Shown here one piece after another: positions 32,291-41,364 of a DNA stretch of 52,510 nt; the stretch's first letter is position 1; every line of letters begins with the position of its first letter. Under the pieces are notes generated by a model, which saw only the letters and a list, made by a program, of their open reading frames with translations, did not search any database and was not told the DNA's origin. A program made the position numbers and the translations under genes. The stretch comes from Microcaldota archaeon. Its GTDB lineage: Archaea > Micrarchaeota > Micrarchaeia > Burarchaeales > Fermentimicrarchaeaceae. The DNA lies in NCBI GenBank assembly GCA_013425335.1, contig JACCLG010000046.1, positions 1 to 52,510 of the forward strand, written 5' to 3'.

Positions 32291-32953
32291 TCACCTGCGG
32301 GTCGCAGAATTCAGCAGCTCTATGTTCACCCTGCTTCCGTCCTTAAGCTTGAGCTTTTCCCTCAGGTTGTGTTGCGAGACAATCTCAATGATATCCGAGC
32401 TGTAGTGCGACCTTTCGGGGAGCACAAGAGCCCCCCTCACTTTGCCGTTTATCAGCACTGGGAAGCATTTAACTTTTCCCAAAACTCGATTGCCAATGCT
32501 GAACCCGTCAACAGTAATTCCTTTCATCCTGTTGAGCATCAGCTTCTTGTTCCTGTCCTCCATCACAACATTGAGGGTTCCCCTGTAAGGAGTGAAGCCC
32601 AGCTTTTTCCTGAACTGCCTCGCATAGTGAGGGAGCGAAAGGTAATACCTGCCGTCCTTCAGGCCGGACACCACAGTCCCAAAGAGCTTGACTGGAAACT
32701 CCTTTTCAAATGAGCTCTTCATCACAAAATAAACTCTCATTAGCTCATCCAGCGCCTTGCTCGTCAGCCAGATGCTGGAATGCCCCCTCTCCACAAACCC
32801 CGCCCTCTCAAGCTGTATAACCCACCTCGAGATGCTCTGCTGGGAGATGCCAAGCTCCCTCGCAATATCGTTTGTTGTAGCAAAAACTTTGTCAGTGCCC
32901 CCTCCTGCCCTTAACAGCAAAAGAAGCAAATCAAGATGTGTCTTCTTCATCAT
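32291..32953 (-). CDS. ribK: CTP-dependent riboflavin kinase with N-terminal winged helix
   Basis: A 220-residue archaeal RibK. Residues 1-85 are a winged helix (DIARELGISQQSISRWVIQLERAGFVER); residues 90-215 are the kinase: LFGTVVSGLKDGRYYLSLPHYARQF, GFTPYRGTLNVV (with the conserved T-P-[FY]-x-GT-[LF]-N), ALVLPERSHYSSDIIEIVS and LREKLKLKDGSRV. It makes FMN from riboflavin using CTP. The fused HTH suggests autoregulation or sensing of flavin. Start is one of two adjacent ATGs (32953 or 32950). FMN would serve HydB. Confidence 0.93.
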   Translation of the reverse strand: MMKKTHLDLLLLLLRAGGGTDKVFATTNDIARELGISQQSISRWVIQLERAGFVERGHSSIWLTSKALDELMRVYFVMKSSFEKEFPVKLFGTVVSGLKDGRYYLSLPHYARQFRKKLGFTPYRGTLNVVMEDRNKKLMLNRMKGITVDGFSIGNRVLGKVKCFPVLINGKVRGALVLPERSHYSSDIIEIVSQHNLREKLKLKDGSRVNIELLNSATRR

Positions 32954-32999
32954 CTAAACTACCTCAATATGCTGGCGGAGGCAGTTCACTTGCCCGCGG

Positions 33000-33323
33000 T
33001 TACTTTTTTTGTTTATGGCTGAACCACATTGCGTATAGCGTGGTAATCTCAACTAGTATGAATAGGAGCGAGACGTTTATTGATACCAGAGAAACGAGCA
33101 TGGCTCTCGATATGTCCACATCGCTTACCGCACCAGGCTTGAGCAGCACGAACGGGTTGGCAAGCGCCATAACATAGAGCGTTGTAGCCACCGGAAATAG
33201 CACGAAAAGTATCTGCATCCAGTATGCCTTTATGCTCCACGATAGAAACTTATATTCATCAGGCATCATATCACCCAAGATTAGTTGTATTCCGGTGTAT
33301 ATTAAGCTTGCTATGCAGGCCAT
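33000..33323 (-). CDS. small integral membrane protein
   Basis: A 107-residue protein with about three hydrophobic segments: ACIASLIYTGIQLIL, YWMQILFVLFPVATTLYVMAL, and ISRAMLVSLVSINVSLLFILVE plus IT-TLYAMW. Family unknown. ATG 33323 lies about 25 bases after a TATA-like AATAAATAT on the minus strand; a shorter start at 33269 or 33266 has GGTGAT just before it. Divergent from the beta-CASP gene; adjacent, but not fused, to RibK. Confidence 0.6.
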   Translation of the reverse strand: MACIASLIYTGIQLILGDMMPDEYKFLSWSIKAYWMQILFVLFPVATTLYVMALANPFVLLKPGAVSDVDISRAMLVSLVSINVSLLFILVEITTLYAMWFSHKQKK

Positions 33324-33375
33324 CTCCAATGCTTTCCATGCGCAGATATTTATTCAACATACACAAAATTGAATC

Positions 33376-34359
33376 ATGCGACTGGATGCTGCAATGAATC
33401 TTGAAATGGGGGAAACTTCCATCTCCCTTGACGGATGCGGAAGGGCAAACTGCTTTGTTTCGCATGCGCACTCAGACCATGTCGCAGCCCTCAGGGCAGG
33501 AGGGAAGAGCATACTTGCATCCGATGAGACGCTCGCCCTGGCCGGCTACTCGGATAAAGTCTCCCCTTTGAAACTGGACGGAGTGAGCATAAAACTTCTC
33601 AACTCAGGCCACATACTGGGCTCAAGGCAGCTCAGGGCTGAGCTGGACGGGGAAAGTTTTGTCTACACTGGCGACTTCAAGCTTCACGACTCGCTTACAA
33701 CAAAGGGCGCTGAAGTTGAGAAATGCGACGTCCTTCTCATTGAGAGCACTTATGGATCACCGGAGATGGTTTTTCCCGAGAGGGATTTTGTATACTCCTG
33801 TATGGCGAAGTGGGTGAGGAGCAACCTTGAGAGAGGAGCCATAGTAATGCTTGGCGGCTACTCAATAGGAAAAGCGCAGGAGCTCGTGAAGCTCGCAAAC
33901 CAATATCTTGGGATATCACCGGTTGTCGAGTCTAACATTGAAAAAGCATGCTCTGTTTATGAAAAATTCGGGGTCAAGCTTGACAGGATACCTGTGAGGA
34001 CAGATGAGGCAGAGGAAGTACTGAAGCACGAGTTCCTTTCCATTGTAACCCCGTCTTCTGCCAGCAGGAGCTTCTGCGGCAAGCTCGAGGGGATATACAA
34101 CAGGAAAGTTGTCTGCGCTGTTGCCAGCGGCTGGGCGCTGAGGTATGCCTATTCCGCGGACAGGGCGTTTCCGCTGAGCGACCATGCCGATTTCAACCAG
34201 CTGATTGAATATGTCGAGAGGAGCTCCCCTAGGAAAATATACTGCACCCACGGAGAGACTGTGAGGCTTGCCAGCGAGCTCAGGAGGAGAGGCTACGACG
34301 CAAAAACAATCAGCAAGGCGTCCCAGATGACGCTCGATGAATTCTCGGAGGGGGACTGA
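33376..34359 (+). CDS. beta-CASP metallo-beta-lactamase RNase
   Basis: A 327-residue MBL-fold hydrolase. HAHSDH (about 30-35), SGHILGS (about 77-83), YTGDF (about 97-101), ESTYG, then the beta-CASP part with SDHADFNQL and CTHGE, giving the Zn-binding His/Asp set. Related to exonucleases of RNA 3'-end processing (COG1236). It is shorter than aCPSF/RNase J and lacks KH domains. TATA ATATTTATT centred 26 bases upstream of the ATG, so leaderless. The MBL motifs alone leave nuclease versus other hydrolase open. Confidence 0.9.
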   Translation: MRLDAAMNLEMGETSISLDGCGRANCFVSHAHSDHVAALRAGGKSILASDETLALAGYSDKVSPLKLDGVSIKLLNSGHILGSRQLRAELDGESFVYTGDFKLHDSLTTKGAEVEKCDVLLIESTYGSPEMVFPERDFVYSCMAKWVRSNLERGAIVMLGGYSIGKAQELVKLANQYLGISPVVESNIEKACSVYEKFGVKLDRIPVRTDEAEEVLKHEFLSIVTPSSASRSFCGKLEGIYNRKVVCAVASGWALRYAYSADRAFPLSDHADFNQLIEYVERSSPRKIYCTHGETVRLASELRRRGYDAKTISKASQMTLDEFSEGD

Positions 34360-34400
34360 TGCTGGCAATAATTTAATATACCTCATACTCAAATAGATTT

Positions 34401-34410
34401 GGGGGGGGGG
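34401..34410 (+). repeat. G10 homopolymer in leader of double-ACT gene
   Basis: Ten consecutive G occur 6 bases before the ATG at 34416, where the ribosome site should be. TATA (TTAATATA) is about 30 bases upstream. The tract would pair with the anti-Shine-Dalgarno and could change length by slippage. Confidence 0.8.
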
Positions 34411-34415
34411 ATAAA

Positions 34416-34817
34416 ATGAAGGAACTAACGATTTTCGCTGAAGACAGGGTTGGCCTTCTGGCCAAAATTTCGAATAGACTGAGTGAGAAGAAAATCAATA
34501 TAGATTACATATCTGGTGAGAGCATAGGCGGCACAGCAGTTTTGCACATCGTTGTGAAGGACGGGGAAAAGGTGAAGAAGATACTGGAGGAGGCCGGCTT
34601 TCTCACGGCGCTTTCCGATGTGCTGGTTCTGAAGCTCAAGGACAGGCCTGGGGAGATGGGAACTGTTGCGGCAATACTAGCTTTCAAGGGAGTGAACATA
34701 AGAAGCGTGTACAGCCTTGAGAAGAAGGGCAATGAGGGAATATTCGCATTCAAGGTGGATGACATAAAGAAGGCAAAAGAAGCTGTAAAGAGCTATGTTT
34801 ATACAAAGATGGGCTGA
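34416..34817 (+). CDS. double ACT-domain protein
   Basis: A 133-residue protein made of two ACT domains: ELTIFAEDRVGLLAKISNRLSEKKINIDYISGE (about 3-65) and VLVLKLKDRPGEMGTVAAILAFKGVNIRSVYSLEK (about 68-130). Each has the beta-alpha-beta-beta-alpha-beta start typical of amino-acid-binding regulatory domains. No catalytic domain is attached. It may bind an amino acid and control an enzyme or regulator. The leader carries a G10 run. Monocistronic. Confidence 0.9.
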   Translation: MKELTIFAEDRVGLLAKISNRLSEKKINIDYISGESIGGTAVLHIVVKDGEKVKKILEEAGFLTALSDVLVLKLKDRPGEMGTVAAILAFKGVNIRSVYSLEKKGNEGIFAFKVDDIKKAKEAVKSYVYTKMG

Positions 34818-34871
34818 GCAATAATTCCTTGTTGTTTGTATTTCAGTTAGTTGTCAGACCAGGCTTCTTAA

Positions 34872-34944
34872 TAGCCCCGGTCGGATTCGAACCGGCGTGT
34901 GGAGCTCCAGAGGCTCCCATCCTTGACCACTAGATGACGGGGCT
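34872..34944 (-). tRNA. tRNA-Gln (anticodon CTG)
   Basis: The minus strand folds as a cloverleaf: acceptor AGCCCCG pairs with CGGGGCT (7/7), anticodon stem GGAGC/GCTCC with loop CTCTGGA (U33, anticodon CTG), T-arm GCCGG-TTCGAAT-CCGAC with one C-A mismatch, discriminator A. No intron; CCA is not encoded. A1-U72 agrees with archaeal tRNA-Gln. Its 5' end overlaps the stop end of the 34930-36009 ORF by 15 bases. Confidence 0.95.
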
Positions 34945-36009
34945 GCGAGTAGGTTTAGTCCCCTCTTCCTTTAAACCTTTTTCCCCAAGCTCATAATCTT
35001 TTGGGAAGTAGATGAAGTTTGAGGCAAACAGCCCGCTCATCACATCCCCTCCTCCCTGCGGTATTCCAAAAGTGAGCTCCTCGCTTTGGGATACGGGCTC
35101 CTTCACGCATGGAAACTTCGAGCGGAAATGCATCTCAAGCAGGTCTGAATTCTCCCCATAACCTATGAATGTTACTCTGAATATTGCGTCGTTTGTGAGC
35201 CTGGCGTTGTCGCACATTGCAACTATGGTGCGCGCTATGTACTCCCTTTTCACGTCAAATTTTTTCGGCGGCACTGCAACTGTTGTCTCCTCATAGACTG
35301 CACCCTTGTCCAAATCCCTCACAGGAGTTGTTGTGAACTGACTGGAAAGTGCATTGCCCAGCAGCACCAGCAGCGAAACCTTCTTCTCCTTCTTCACAAC
35401 CCCCCCGGTCCGCCCGTAGGTGATTTCCTTCTCGTAGAATGCGCGCTCCTTCTCAAGCTCTGCCTCGGATGCAGGAACGAAGGACACCAGCATTTTTGTC
35501 TTCTCTCCTTTCATTGCGTTGTAGATGTCCGCAAGCCTCTCCGGGTCGTAGTACATTCTTGCCTGGCTTGCCGGTGAGCGTTCTCCCGCTTCCCTGTAAT
35601 CCATAATGTGCTCGGGAAGCGGAAATGCGATGTACTTCCACAGGGTTTTCGGGTCTATCTCCTCATCCAGGCACTCGCTGAGATACTCGAACCCCAACCC
35701 CCCAGCCCCCTCGAATATGCTCTCAACCACCCTTCTCCCAGCCCCGAGAGTCACCATGTAGATTTTCTCTTCTTCAAAATCATACAGTATTGAGAAGGGT
35801 GTGCCCTTGAGTTTCCTCGTGAAAATGGCAGGAACATTGAATTCACTCTTGACTTTGTGGAGCATGAAGAGATGGTATCCTGAAACAACATGGCTTGACT
35901 TGCCTCTCCTGAAAGTTATGTCAAACCCGTCCTTCCCCATTCTAATGCTGCTCTCGTTGTTGCTGGGCTTGTCTGTCCCAATAACCAAGCCGGACGGATC
36001 GAATTTCAT
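34930..36009 (-). CDS. hypothetical soluble protein whose 3' end runs into tRNA-Gln
   Basis: A 359-residue protein with no membrane segment or recognised domain. The N-terminal half is strand-rich (VIGTDKPSNNESSIRMGKDGFDITFRRGK), then an acidic/helical part (ERAFYEKEITYGRTGGVVKK) and a C-terminal domain (REYIARTIVAMCDNARLTND). The stop codon lies inside the tRNA 5' half, 15 bases in, so transcripts of gene and tRNA must be cut apart. Function unknown; possibly lineage-specific. Confidence 0.7.
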   Translation of the reverse strand: MKFDPSGLVIGTDKPSNNESSIRMGKDGFDITFRRGKSSHVVSGYHLFMLHKVKSEFNVPAIFTRKLKGTPFSILYDFEEEKIYMVTLGAGRRVVESIFEGAGGLGFEYLSECLDEEIDPKTLWKYIAFPLPEHIMDYREAGERSPASQARMYYDPERLADIYNAMKGEKTKMLVSFVPASEAELEKERAFYEKEITYGRTGGVVKKEKKVSLLVLLGNALSSQFTTTPVRDLDKGAVYEETTVAVPPKKFDVKREYIARTIVAMCDNARLTNDAIFRVTFIGYGENSDLLEMHFRSKFPCVKEPVSQSEELTFGIPQGGGDVMSGLFASNFIYFPKDYELGEKGLKEEGTKPTRSPVI

Positions 36010-36080
36010 GACTAATTTCTGCCTTTCACTATTTAAAAGACTTCAGATACTTATTTATATAACTGTGAAAAAATAACTTC

Positions 36081-37106
36081 ATGAAAAAAATACTACTCGT
36101 ATTTGCTCTCCTGCTCCTTGCAGGATGCCTATGCCCTTACTTGCTGGGTGGCAGCAAGGATGTGCTTGAACTGGTGCCAAAATCCGCGAACGTTGTACTA
36201 ATAGTCAGACCCTCTGCAATTCTCAACGACTCGGACCTGTCCTCGCTATACAATTACGGGGGCACGGCATACAACAAACAGCGTATTGAGACGACCACAG
36301 GCATAGACCCAACAAAGATTGACAGGATTGTGCTCTTCACGGAGGTTAACTCCCTCAAATCTACAGACAACTCTTACGGGGCGTTCATCGCACGCGGCAC
36401 AATGGACAAGAACACTGTTCTGGACAAAATGAGAGTGGATAATTACGTAACCCAGCTTAGCTACGGAGGCCAGGATCTCTACGAGATAAGCTCAAAGCAG
36501 TCGCCCGGCGATGTTTCATATTTCTCCTTCCTTGACAGCAGTACTCTTGTGGGGGGGACAAAAGAAGCTGTGGAGGATTCCATTGACACCAACGCCGGGA
36601 AGATGGACAGCGTGAAAACCAGGCAGAACCTCAGCCAAATCTACGATGCGCTTGACAAGAACTCACTCATCATCCTCCTCATGGATATACCTCAGCAGAT
36701 GAAGAGGGAGATAAGCCAGAGCCTGAGCTCCCAGCCCAATTTCCAGGCACTTTCGCAAATTGACTGCATTGGGCTCTCGGCTGTTAAAAACAGCAAAAAT
36801 ATAAACATCAAAATGCTCGTCACTGCTGACGACGCTTCCTCGGCAACCGATGTATCCGATGCGTTCGACAAGGGTCTCTCGACTCTCAAAGGAGTTGCTC
36901 CGGCAGGGAGCACAATTGAGACTATTGCGAATAAATTGAGTGTTGATGCAAAGGGAGTCACCGTCACGGTAAACCTCCAAACAACATCTAACGAGCTGAA
37001 CAGCCTAATTGGTGAGCTCTCTTCGCTCGGCGGGGCCAATTCCCAGGGAGGGACTGGAGCAGGCGATAATGGGTCAAGCATCCAAGGAATCATCCTGCCT
37101 GGGTAG
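36081..37106 (+). CDS. secreted lipoprotein of unknown function
   Basis: A 341-residue protein with a lipoprotein signal: KKILLVFALLLLAGC, lipobox LLAGC with Cys16. The rest is a mixed alpha/beta exported domain (DRIVLFTEVNSL; VSYFSFLDSSTLVGGTKEAV), reminiscent of DUF3352-like proteins, and ends in a Gly/Ser/Asn-rich tail. TATA (TTTATATAA) 36054-36062 gives a leaderless ATG. Lipid anchoring in archaea is inferred from the lipobox only. Partner genes unknown. Confidence 0.75.
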   Translation: MKKILLVFALLLLAGCLCPYLLGGSKDVLELVPKSANVVLIVRPSAILNDSDLSSLYNYGGTAYNKQRIETTTGIDPTKIDRIVLFTEVNSLKSTDNSYGAFIARGTMDKNTVLDKMRVDNYVTQLSYGGQDLYEISSKQSPGDVSYFSFLDSSTLVGGTKEAVEDSIDTNAGKMDSVKTRQNLSQIYDALDKNSLIILLMDIPQQMKREISQSLSSQPNFQALSQIDCIGLSAVKNSKNINIKMLVTADDASSATDVSDAFDKGLSTLKGVAPAGSTIETIANKLSVDAKGVTVTVNLQTTSNELNSLIGELSSLGGANSQGGTGAGDNGSSIQGIILPG

Positions 37107-37112
37107 CCAGCG

Positions 37113-37529
37113 TTATATATCCAGCAGCACCCTTATTGTGAGCTTGCCGTTTCCCTCAACCTTTATGAGGTGGTGGGTGACTGCCTTTATGTTCGTCTTA
37201 ACCTTCCCGCTCTCCCACCTGCCTCCATGGACTTTTCCCCTTATGCTGAAAACTCCGTCTTTCTGAGCAAACCTCTCAACCTCAAACCTCTTTGGAAGCA
37301 CTTCATTTATCTCGCTCTCCGAGAGGATTGTTGAAAGCGTGAAGACAGTGAGTTTCTCCAGGCTGTCTGCATGCTCCTCAACACTGAAGCTTTTCTCTTT
37401 CTTGAGTTTTTTGGTATCGCACATGACGCCGAACATTGCTTCTGCCGCATTCTGAAGAGCTTCCTCAAAGTTCTTCCCATAGGCCTCGAAAAGCACGTCT
37501 GCAGTATGCTCAAGAAAGCGGTATTTCAT
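37113..37529 (-). CDS. archease
   Basis: A 138-residue archease: KYRFLEHTADVLFEAYGKNFEEALQNAAEAMFGVM at the N-terminus with the conserved HTAD, and a C-terminal IKAVTHHLIKVEGNGKLTIRVLLDI. Archease activates the RtcB RNA ligase used in tRNA splicing and repair. ATG 37529 follows the ApgM stop by 9 bases, so the two are one operon; RtcB is not in the window. Longer frame to 37631 lies inside apgM and is not used. Confidence 0.95.
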   Translation of the reverse strand: MKYRFLEHTADVLFEAYGKNFEEALQNAAEAMFGVMCDTKKLKKEKSFSVEEHADSLEKLTVFTLSTILSESEINEVLPKRFEVERFAQKDGVFSIRGKVHGGRWESGKVKTNIKAVTHHLIKVEGNGKLTIRVLLDI

Positions 37530-37537
37530 CAACTCAT

Positions 37538-38752
37538 CTAGGAGCCGAAAATCTTTGACTTGCCTGTGTAGCTCAGTATGAGCGGCATCACATCCAAACC
37601 CCTTATATGCCCGAGCCCGCCTGCCATGCACGCTATCTCGTCAAACTTCCTCACGCTGTCCACCCTCACTCCCTCCCCGTATATTACTATTGGGAGCGGG
37701 TCTGCCGAGTGGTTCTTCAACGCGCATGGAGTGCTGTGGTCACCTGTCAGCACGATGTATGCACCGGTTTTCATGAGGTAGCCCACCATCTTGTCTATTT
37801 TCTCAATCATCTTTATTTTCCCATTAACATCCCCGTCGTGGCTGAAATTGTCTGTTGCCTTCACATGTATGAAAACAAAATCGCAGTCGCTCAGAGCGCT
37901 TTTGGCAGCGCTTGCCTTTGCCATGAGGTCAGTGTCCGCAGTCCCTGTTGCGCCCTTCACATCAATAACCTCCATCCCGACAGCCCTCGCAACTCCCTTG
38001 TAGAGCGCGCCTCCTGCCACGCAGGCGCTCTTTATCCCGAATTTCTCCTGCAGCGTGTCCAAACGTGAGTATGCGCCAGCCCCCCTTGCCAAAACTATGT
38101 TGGCAGGAGGCTTCTCCTTCTTCTCCCTCTCAATGTTGATTGGATGCTCCCTCAGAACCTCGTTTGAAAGAGCGGTGAACCTGTTGAGTATGAAGGAAGT
38201 CCTTTTGGCCTCCATTGTGCCGTCAAGAGGCTTTGATTTCAGCACAGCCATTCCTGCCTCATGCGGGTCTACATCAGAGACATTCCTGGAAAGGCCTTCC
38301 CCCCTCAGCACAAGGACGCCCCTGTGCTCTGTGGTTGCCTTGAAGACAATCTCGGTGCTGTCCACCTTCTGGCCGTTGAGCTCCTTGGCAAGCTCTGGAC
38401 CAACCCCGCTTATCCTCCCAGCCCTCCTGTCAGTGACAATCATCCTGTAGTCAACCGTTGCGAAGTTGCACCTGAATGCAATGTCTCCCTCCTCAAGCTC
38501 CAAGCCGGCGCCGAGAGCCTCGTATACGCCTCTCCCTTGGTAGAGTGTGTAAGGGTCATAGCTGAAAAGGGCCAGATGCGCCGTATCGCTGCCAGGGGTT
38601 ATGCCCTGCCCTATTGTGTGCATAAGTCCTGTTATGCCCTTTGATGCAAGGGCATTCATGTTGGGCCTCCTTGCCCTCTGGAGTGGGGTTTTTCCCTTAA
38701 TTTGTCTGTCGCCGAGCCCGTCGCATACCATCAAAATAGCCTTTCCAACCAT
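37538..38752 (-). CDS. apgM: 2,3-bisphosphoglycerate-independent phosphoglycerate mutase (archaeal ApgM)
   Basis: A 404-residue metalloenzyme of the alkaline phosphatase superfamily that interconverts 3- and 2-phosphoglycerate. ILMVCDGLGDRQIKGKTPLQ binds metal; PGSDTAHLALFSYDP contains the active Ser; DCDFVFIHVKATDNFSHDGD and VLTGDHSTPC are the C-terminal metal sites. Start ATG 38752 has GGTGG seven bases before it, better than the ORF start at 38788. First gene of an operon with archease. Confidence 0.95.
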   Translation of the reverse strand: MVGKAILMVCDGLGDRQIKGKTPLQRARRPNMNALASKGITGLMHTIGQGITPGSDTAHLALFSYDPYTLYQGRGVYEALGAGLELEEGDIAFRCNFATVDYRMIVTDRRAGRISGVGPELAKELNGQKVDSTEIVFKATTEHRGVLVLRGEGLSRNVSDVDPHEAGMAVLKSKPLDGTMEAKRTSFILNRFTALSNEVLREHPINIEREKKEKPPANIVLARGAGAYSRLDTLQEKFGIKSACVAGGALYKGVARAVGMEVIDVKGATGTADTDLMAKASAAKSALSDCDFVFIHVKATDNFSHDGDVNGKIKMIEKIDKMVGYLMKTGAYIVLTGDHSTPCALKNHSADPLPIVIYGEGVRVDSVRKFDEIACMAGGLGHIRGLDVMPLILSYTGKSKIFGS

Positions 38753-38811
38753 AAAACCACCAACAAGTAGTAATTCGAAGTGAAACAATATAAAGATTGT
38801 TCGTAAAAATC

Positions 38812-40581
38812 ATGTTAATGCGAGTCAGCACTGGTCTTCTGGTAAAGATTATTGTAATAGCCGTAATTCTGGCTTTCGTCTTCTTCACAGTGACGCAGAG
38901 GGAATTTCCCAACTGGATTGGGGAGATAAGCAAAAACCCTGAAACGCCAAAGCTGCCATACTACATCTTCAGGACAATGCTGAGGATGATTGCGGCCTAT
39001 ATACTCGTCGTGATTTTCGGCCTTTCCTACGGGATAATCGCAGGCACATACGAGAGGCCAAGGAAGGTGATGATGCCCCTCCTTGACATACTGCAGTCCA
39101 TACCTGTCCTGGGCTACCTGCCTGCAGCCATACTATTCTTTGTTAACGTGTTTCCCGGGGAGCTGGGAGTTGAAATCGCATCCATACTCCTCATCTTCAC
39201 AGGAGAGGCCTGGGCTGTCACCTTCGGGATATTCGGGGCTGTGAGAAACCTGCCCGAGGACCTGAAGACAGTGGGCAAGGCCTTCGGTCTCGGAGGAGTT
39301 GAATACTACAGGAAGTTCCTCCTTCCCTGTATATTTCCTGCCTTCATAACAGGCAGCATACTGGCCTGGGGAGGCGGCTGGTACTTCCTGGTTGCCTGCG
39401 AGTTCATGACCTTTGGAGGCAGGCTCTACACACTTCCAGGGGTGGGCTACTACCTTGCCAATGCGGTCTATGTGCAGCACAGCATCGTATCCGCAATTTT
39501 CGGCCTTATCATTTTCATCCTGCTCATCTTCTCCATAGACAAGCTTGTGTGGACTCCTCTCATGGACTACTCGGAGAAATTCAAGGTTCAGACAGTTGAG
39601 CATGAGCAGTCCTACGCGCAGACTCATTCACTGTTCGTGAATTCATTTCGTTTTGTGGTGCATACCTTCGATGATGTGTGGGAGGGCATCTGCACAATGC
39701 CAATCTTCAAGAAACTCTCCCATGCGCTCAAGCCACCCAGGATTGTATTCAACCTGCAGGTGCCGCAGATAAATGTCAACCCCAGGAGGATGAGGCTCCG
39801 CAATCTTCTGCTTTCCATATTCCTCTTCTCGCTTGTCATGTACTTCCTCGGGCTGTTTGTTGCCGCCTCTGTCCAAAAACCGCTTGCAAATTTGGAGCTC
39901 TCCTTCCAAAACCACCCAGAGGCATACTCCATACCATTTATCACAGTAAGCTCGATACTGAGGATATTTGTTGCCTATGTAATCGCCCTTGTCTGGACCC
40001 TCGCAGCAGCCGTCATCATCACAAGGAGCAAAACCCTTTCACGGTTATTCCTGCCGCTTTTCGACATAGGGCAGTCAATACCTGCATTGGCTCTCTTCCC
40101 TTTCATAGTTATAGTGGTCTTCAAGTATTTCGGGACAGGCGAACTCGGAGTGGAGATTGCCTCGGTGATTCTGCTTCTCACAGGAACGCAGTGGTATCTG
40201 CTCTTCAACATCATAGGTGCCATAAAGCACATACCCGGAGATGTTATTGAGGCTGCCAACTCCTTTGGAATAAAGGACTGGAAGTTCGTGAGGTATGTCA
40301 TTCTCCCTGCAATATTCCCAGGCATAGTTGTCGGGAGCATACAGGCGTGGGGAGGCGCGTGGAATGCAACCATAGTGAGCGAGTACATCAACTACGGGGG
40401 GCAGATATACTCCGTGAACGGGCTTGGGGCTTTCATAAGCCGGGCCACAGGAGAGTGGGGGGACCCCTGGCTCATCACCATTGCCATAGCAACCATGTCG
40501 CTCACAATAATACTCCTCAACCGCTTCGTGTGGAGCTACCTCTTTGGAAAGGCAGAAAGATATAAATTTGAGATGACTTAA
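38812..40581 (+). CDS. ABC transporter, duplicated permease (NitT/TauT type)
   Basis: A 589-residue membrane protein containing two BPD_transp_1 domains in one chain (about 40-240 and 360-570). Both carry EAA loops: GAVRNLPEDLKTVGKAFGL and GAIKHIPGDVIEAANSFGI, followed by PCIFPAFITGSILAWG and PAIFPGIVVGSIQAWG. This is the COG4986 layout, a full permease dimer in one polypeptide, for anions such as sulfonate, nitrate or bicarbonate; substrate unknown. TATA (AATATAAAG) about 22 bases before ATG 38812 (38818 also possible). No binding protein is adjacent. Confidence 0.9.
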   Translation: MLMRVSTGLLVKIIVIAVILAFVFFTVTQREFPNWIGEISKNPETPKLPYYIFRTMLRMIAAYILVVIFGLSYGIIAGTYERPRKVMMPLLDILQSIPVLGYLPAAILFFVNVFPGELGVEIASILLIFTGEAWAVTFGIFGAVRNLPEDLKTVGKAFGLGGVEYYRKFLLPCIFPAFITGSILAWGGGWYFLVACEFMTFGGRLYTLPGVGYYLANAVYVQHSIVSAIFGLIIFILLIFSIDKLVWTPLMDYSEKFKVQTVEHEQSYAQTHSLFVNSFRFVVHTFDDVWEGICTMPIFKKLSHALKPPRIVFNLQVPQINVNPRRMRLRNLLLSIFLFSLVMYFLGLFVAASVQKPLANLELSFQNHPEAYSIPFITVSSILRIFVAYVIALVWTLAAAVIITRSKTLSRLFLPLFDIGQSIPALALFPFIVIVVFKYFGTGELGVEIASVILLLTGTQWYLLFNIIGAIKHIPGDVIEAANSFGIKDWKFVRYVILPAIFPGIVVGSIQAWGGAWNATIVSEYINYGGQIYSVNGLGAFISRATGEWGDPWLITIAIATMSLTIILLNRFVWSYLFGKAERYKFEMT

Positions 40582-40596
40582 ACCTAGAGTGGAAAC

Positions 40597-41364
40597 ATGG
40601 CTCCGATACTAAGCGTACAGAACCTCAGCAAATCCTTCACGCAGGACGGGGGCAAGATGAAGGTTCTCAACAACATCACCTTTGACGTTCAGGAGCATGA
40701 GTTCATCTGCATTGTGGGGCAGAGCGGCTGCGGCAAGTCAACCCTTCTCAGGATAATTGCAGGCCTGGACAAGCCGACCTCTGGGGATGTGCTCTTCAAG
40801 GGCGAGCCAATAGACGGGCCCGACCCTCGCAGGGCGACCATGATATTCCAGACGTTTGCTCTTTTCCCGTGGCTCGATGTGCGCGAGAATGTGGAGCTGG
40901 CGCTTGAAGTCCTAGGGATGCCGAAAATAAAGAGGCATGCGATTGCGAGCCACTACCTGCGAATCAACGAACTTGAGAAATTCCAGAACTCCTACCCCTC
41001 CGAGCTTTCAGGAGGGATGAAGCAAAGAGTGGGCATCGCCCGGGCTTTGGCAGTTGAGCCTGAGATACTCCTCATGGACGAGCCCTTCTCAGCTCTTGAT
41101 GCTCTCACAGCGCAGACTCTGAGGAACGATGTGCTTGATATATGGAGGGACACCAGAATACCTACGAACACCTTCCTCATGATAACTCATCTTATTGAAG
41201 AAGCGGTGTTCATGGCAGACAGGGTGATTGTGCTCTCAAAAAGGCCTGCCAAAGTAATAGGCGACATACCAATAGACATACCGAGGCCAAGGACACAGCA
41301 TGAAAGGGACCCTGCCTTCTATGAGATATCGGACAGGATAAAGAAGCTCATAATGGCGGAATAG
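40597..41364 (+). CDS. ABC transporter ATP-binding protein (NitT/TauT type)
   Basis: A 255-residue ATPase: Walker A GQSGCGKST (about 43-51), Q-loop TFALFPW, signature LSGGMKQR, Walker B LLMDEPFSALD, and H-loop THLIEEA. It is 15 bases after the fused permease and drives it. Close to TauB/SsuB by motif; the substrate cannot be read. The TAG stop abuts the stop of the convergent Cys-rich gene with no spacer. Confidence 0.95.
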   Translation: MAPILSVQNLSKSFTQDGGKMKVLNNITFDVQEHEFICIVGQSGCGKSTLLRIIAGLDKPTSGDVLFKGEPIDGPDPRRATMIFQTFALFPWLDVRENVELALEVLGMPKIKRHAIASHYLRINELEKFQNSYPSELSGGMKQRVGIARALAVEPEILLMDEPFSALDALTAQTLRNDVLDIWRDTRIPTNTFLMITHLIEEAVFMADRVIVLSKRPAKVIGDIPIDIPRPRTQHERDPAFYEISDRIKKLIMAE

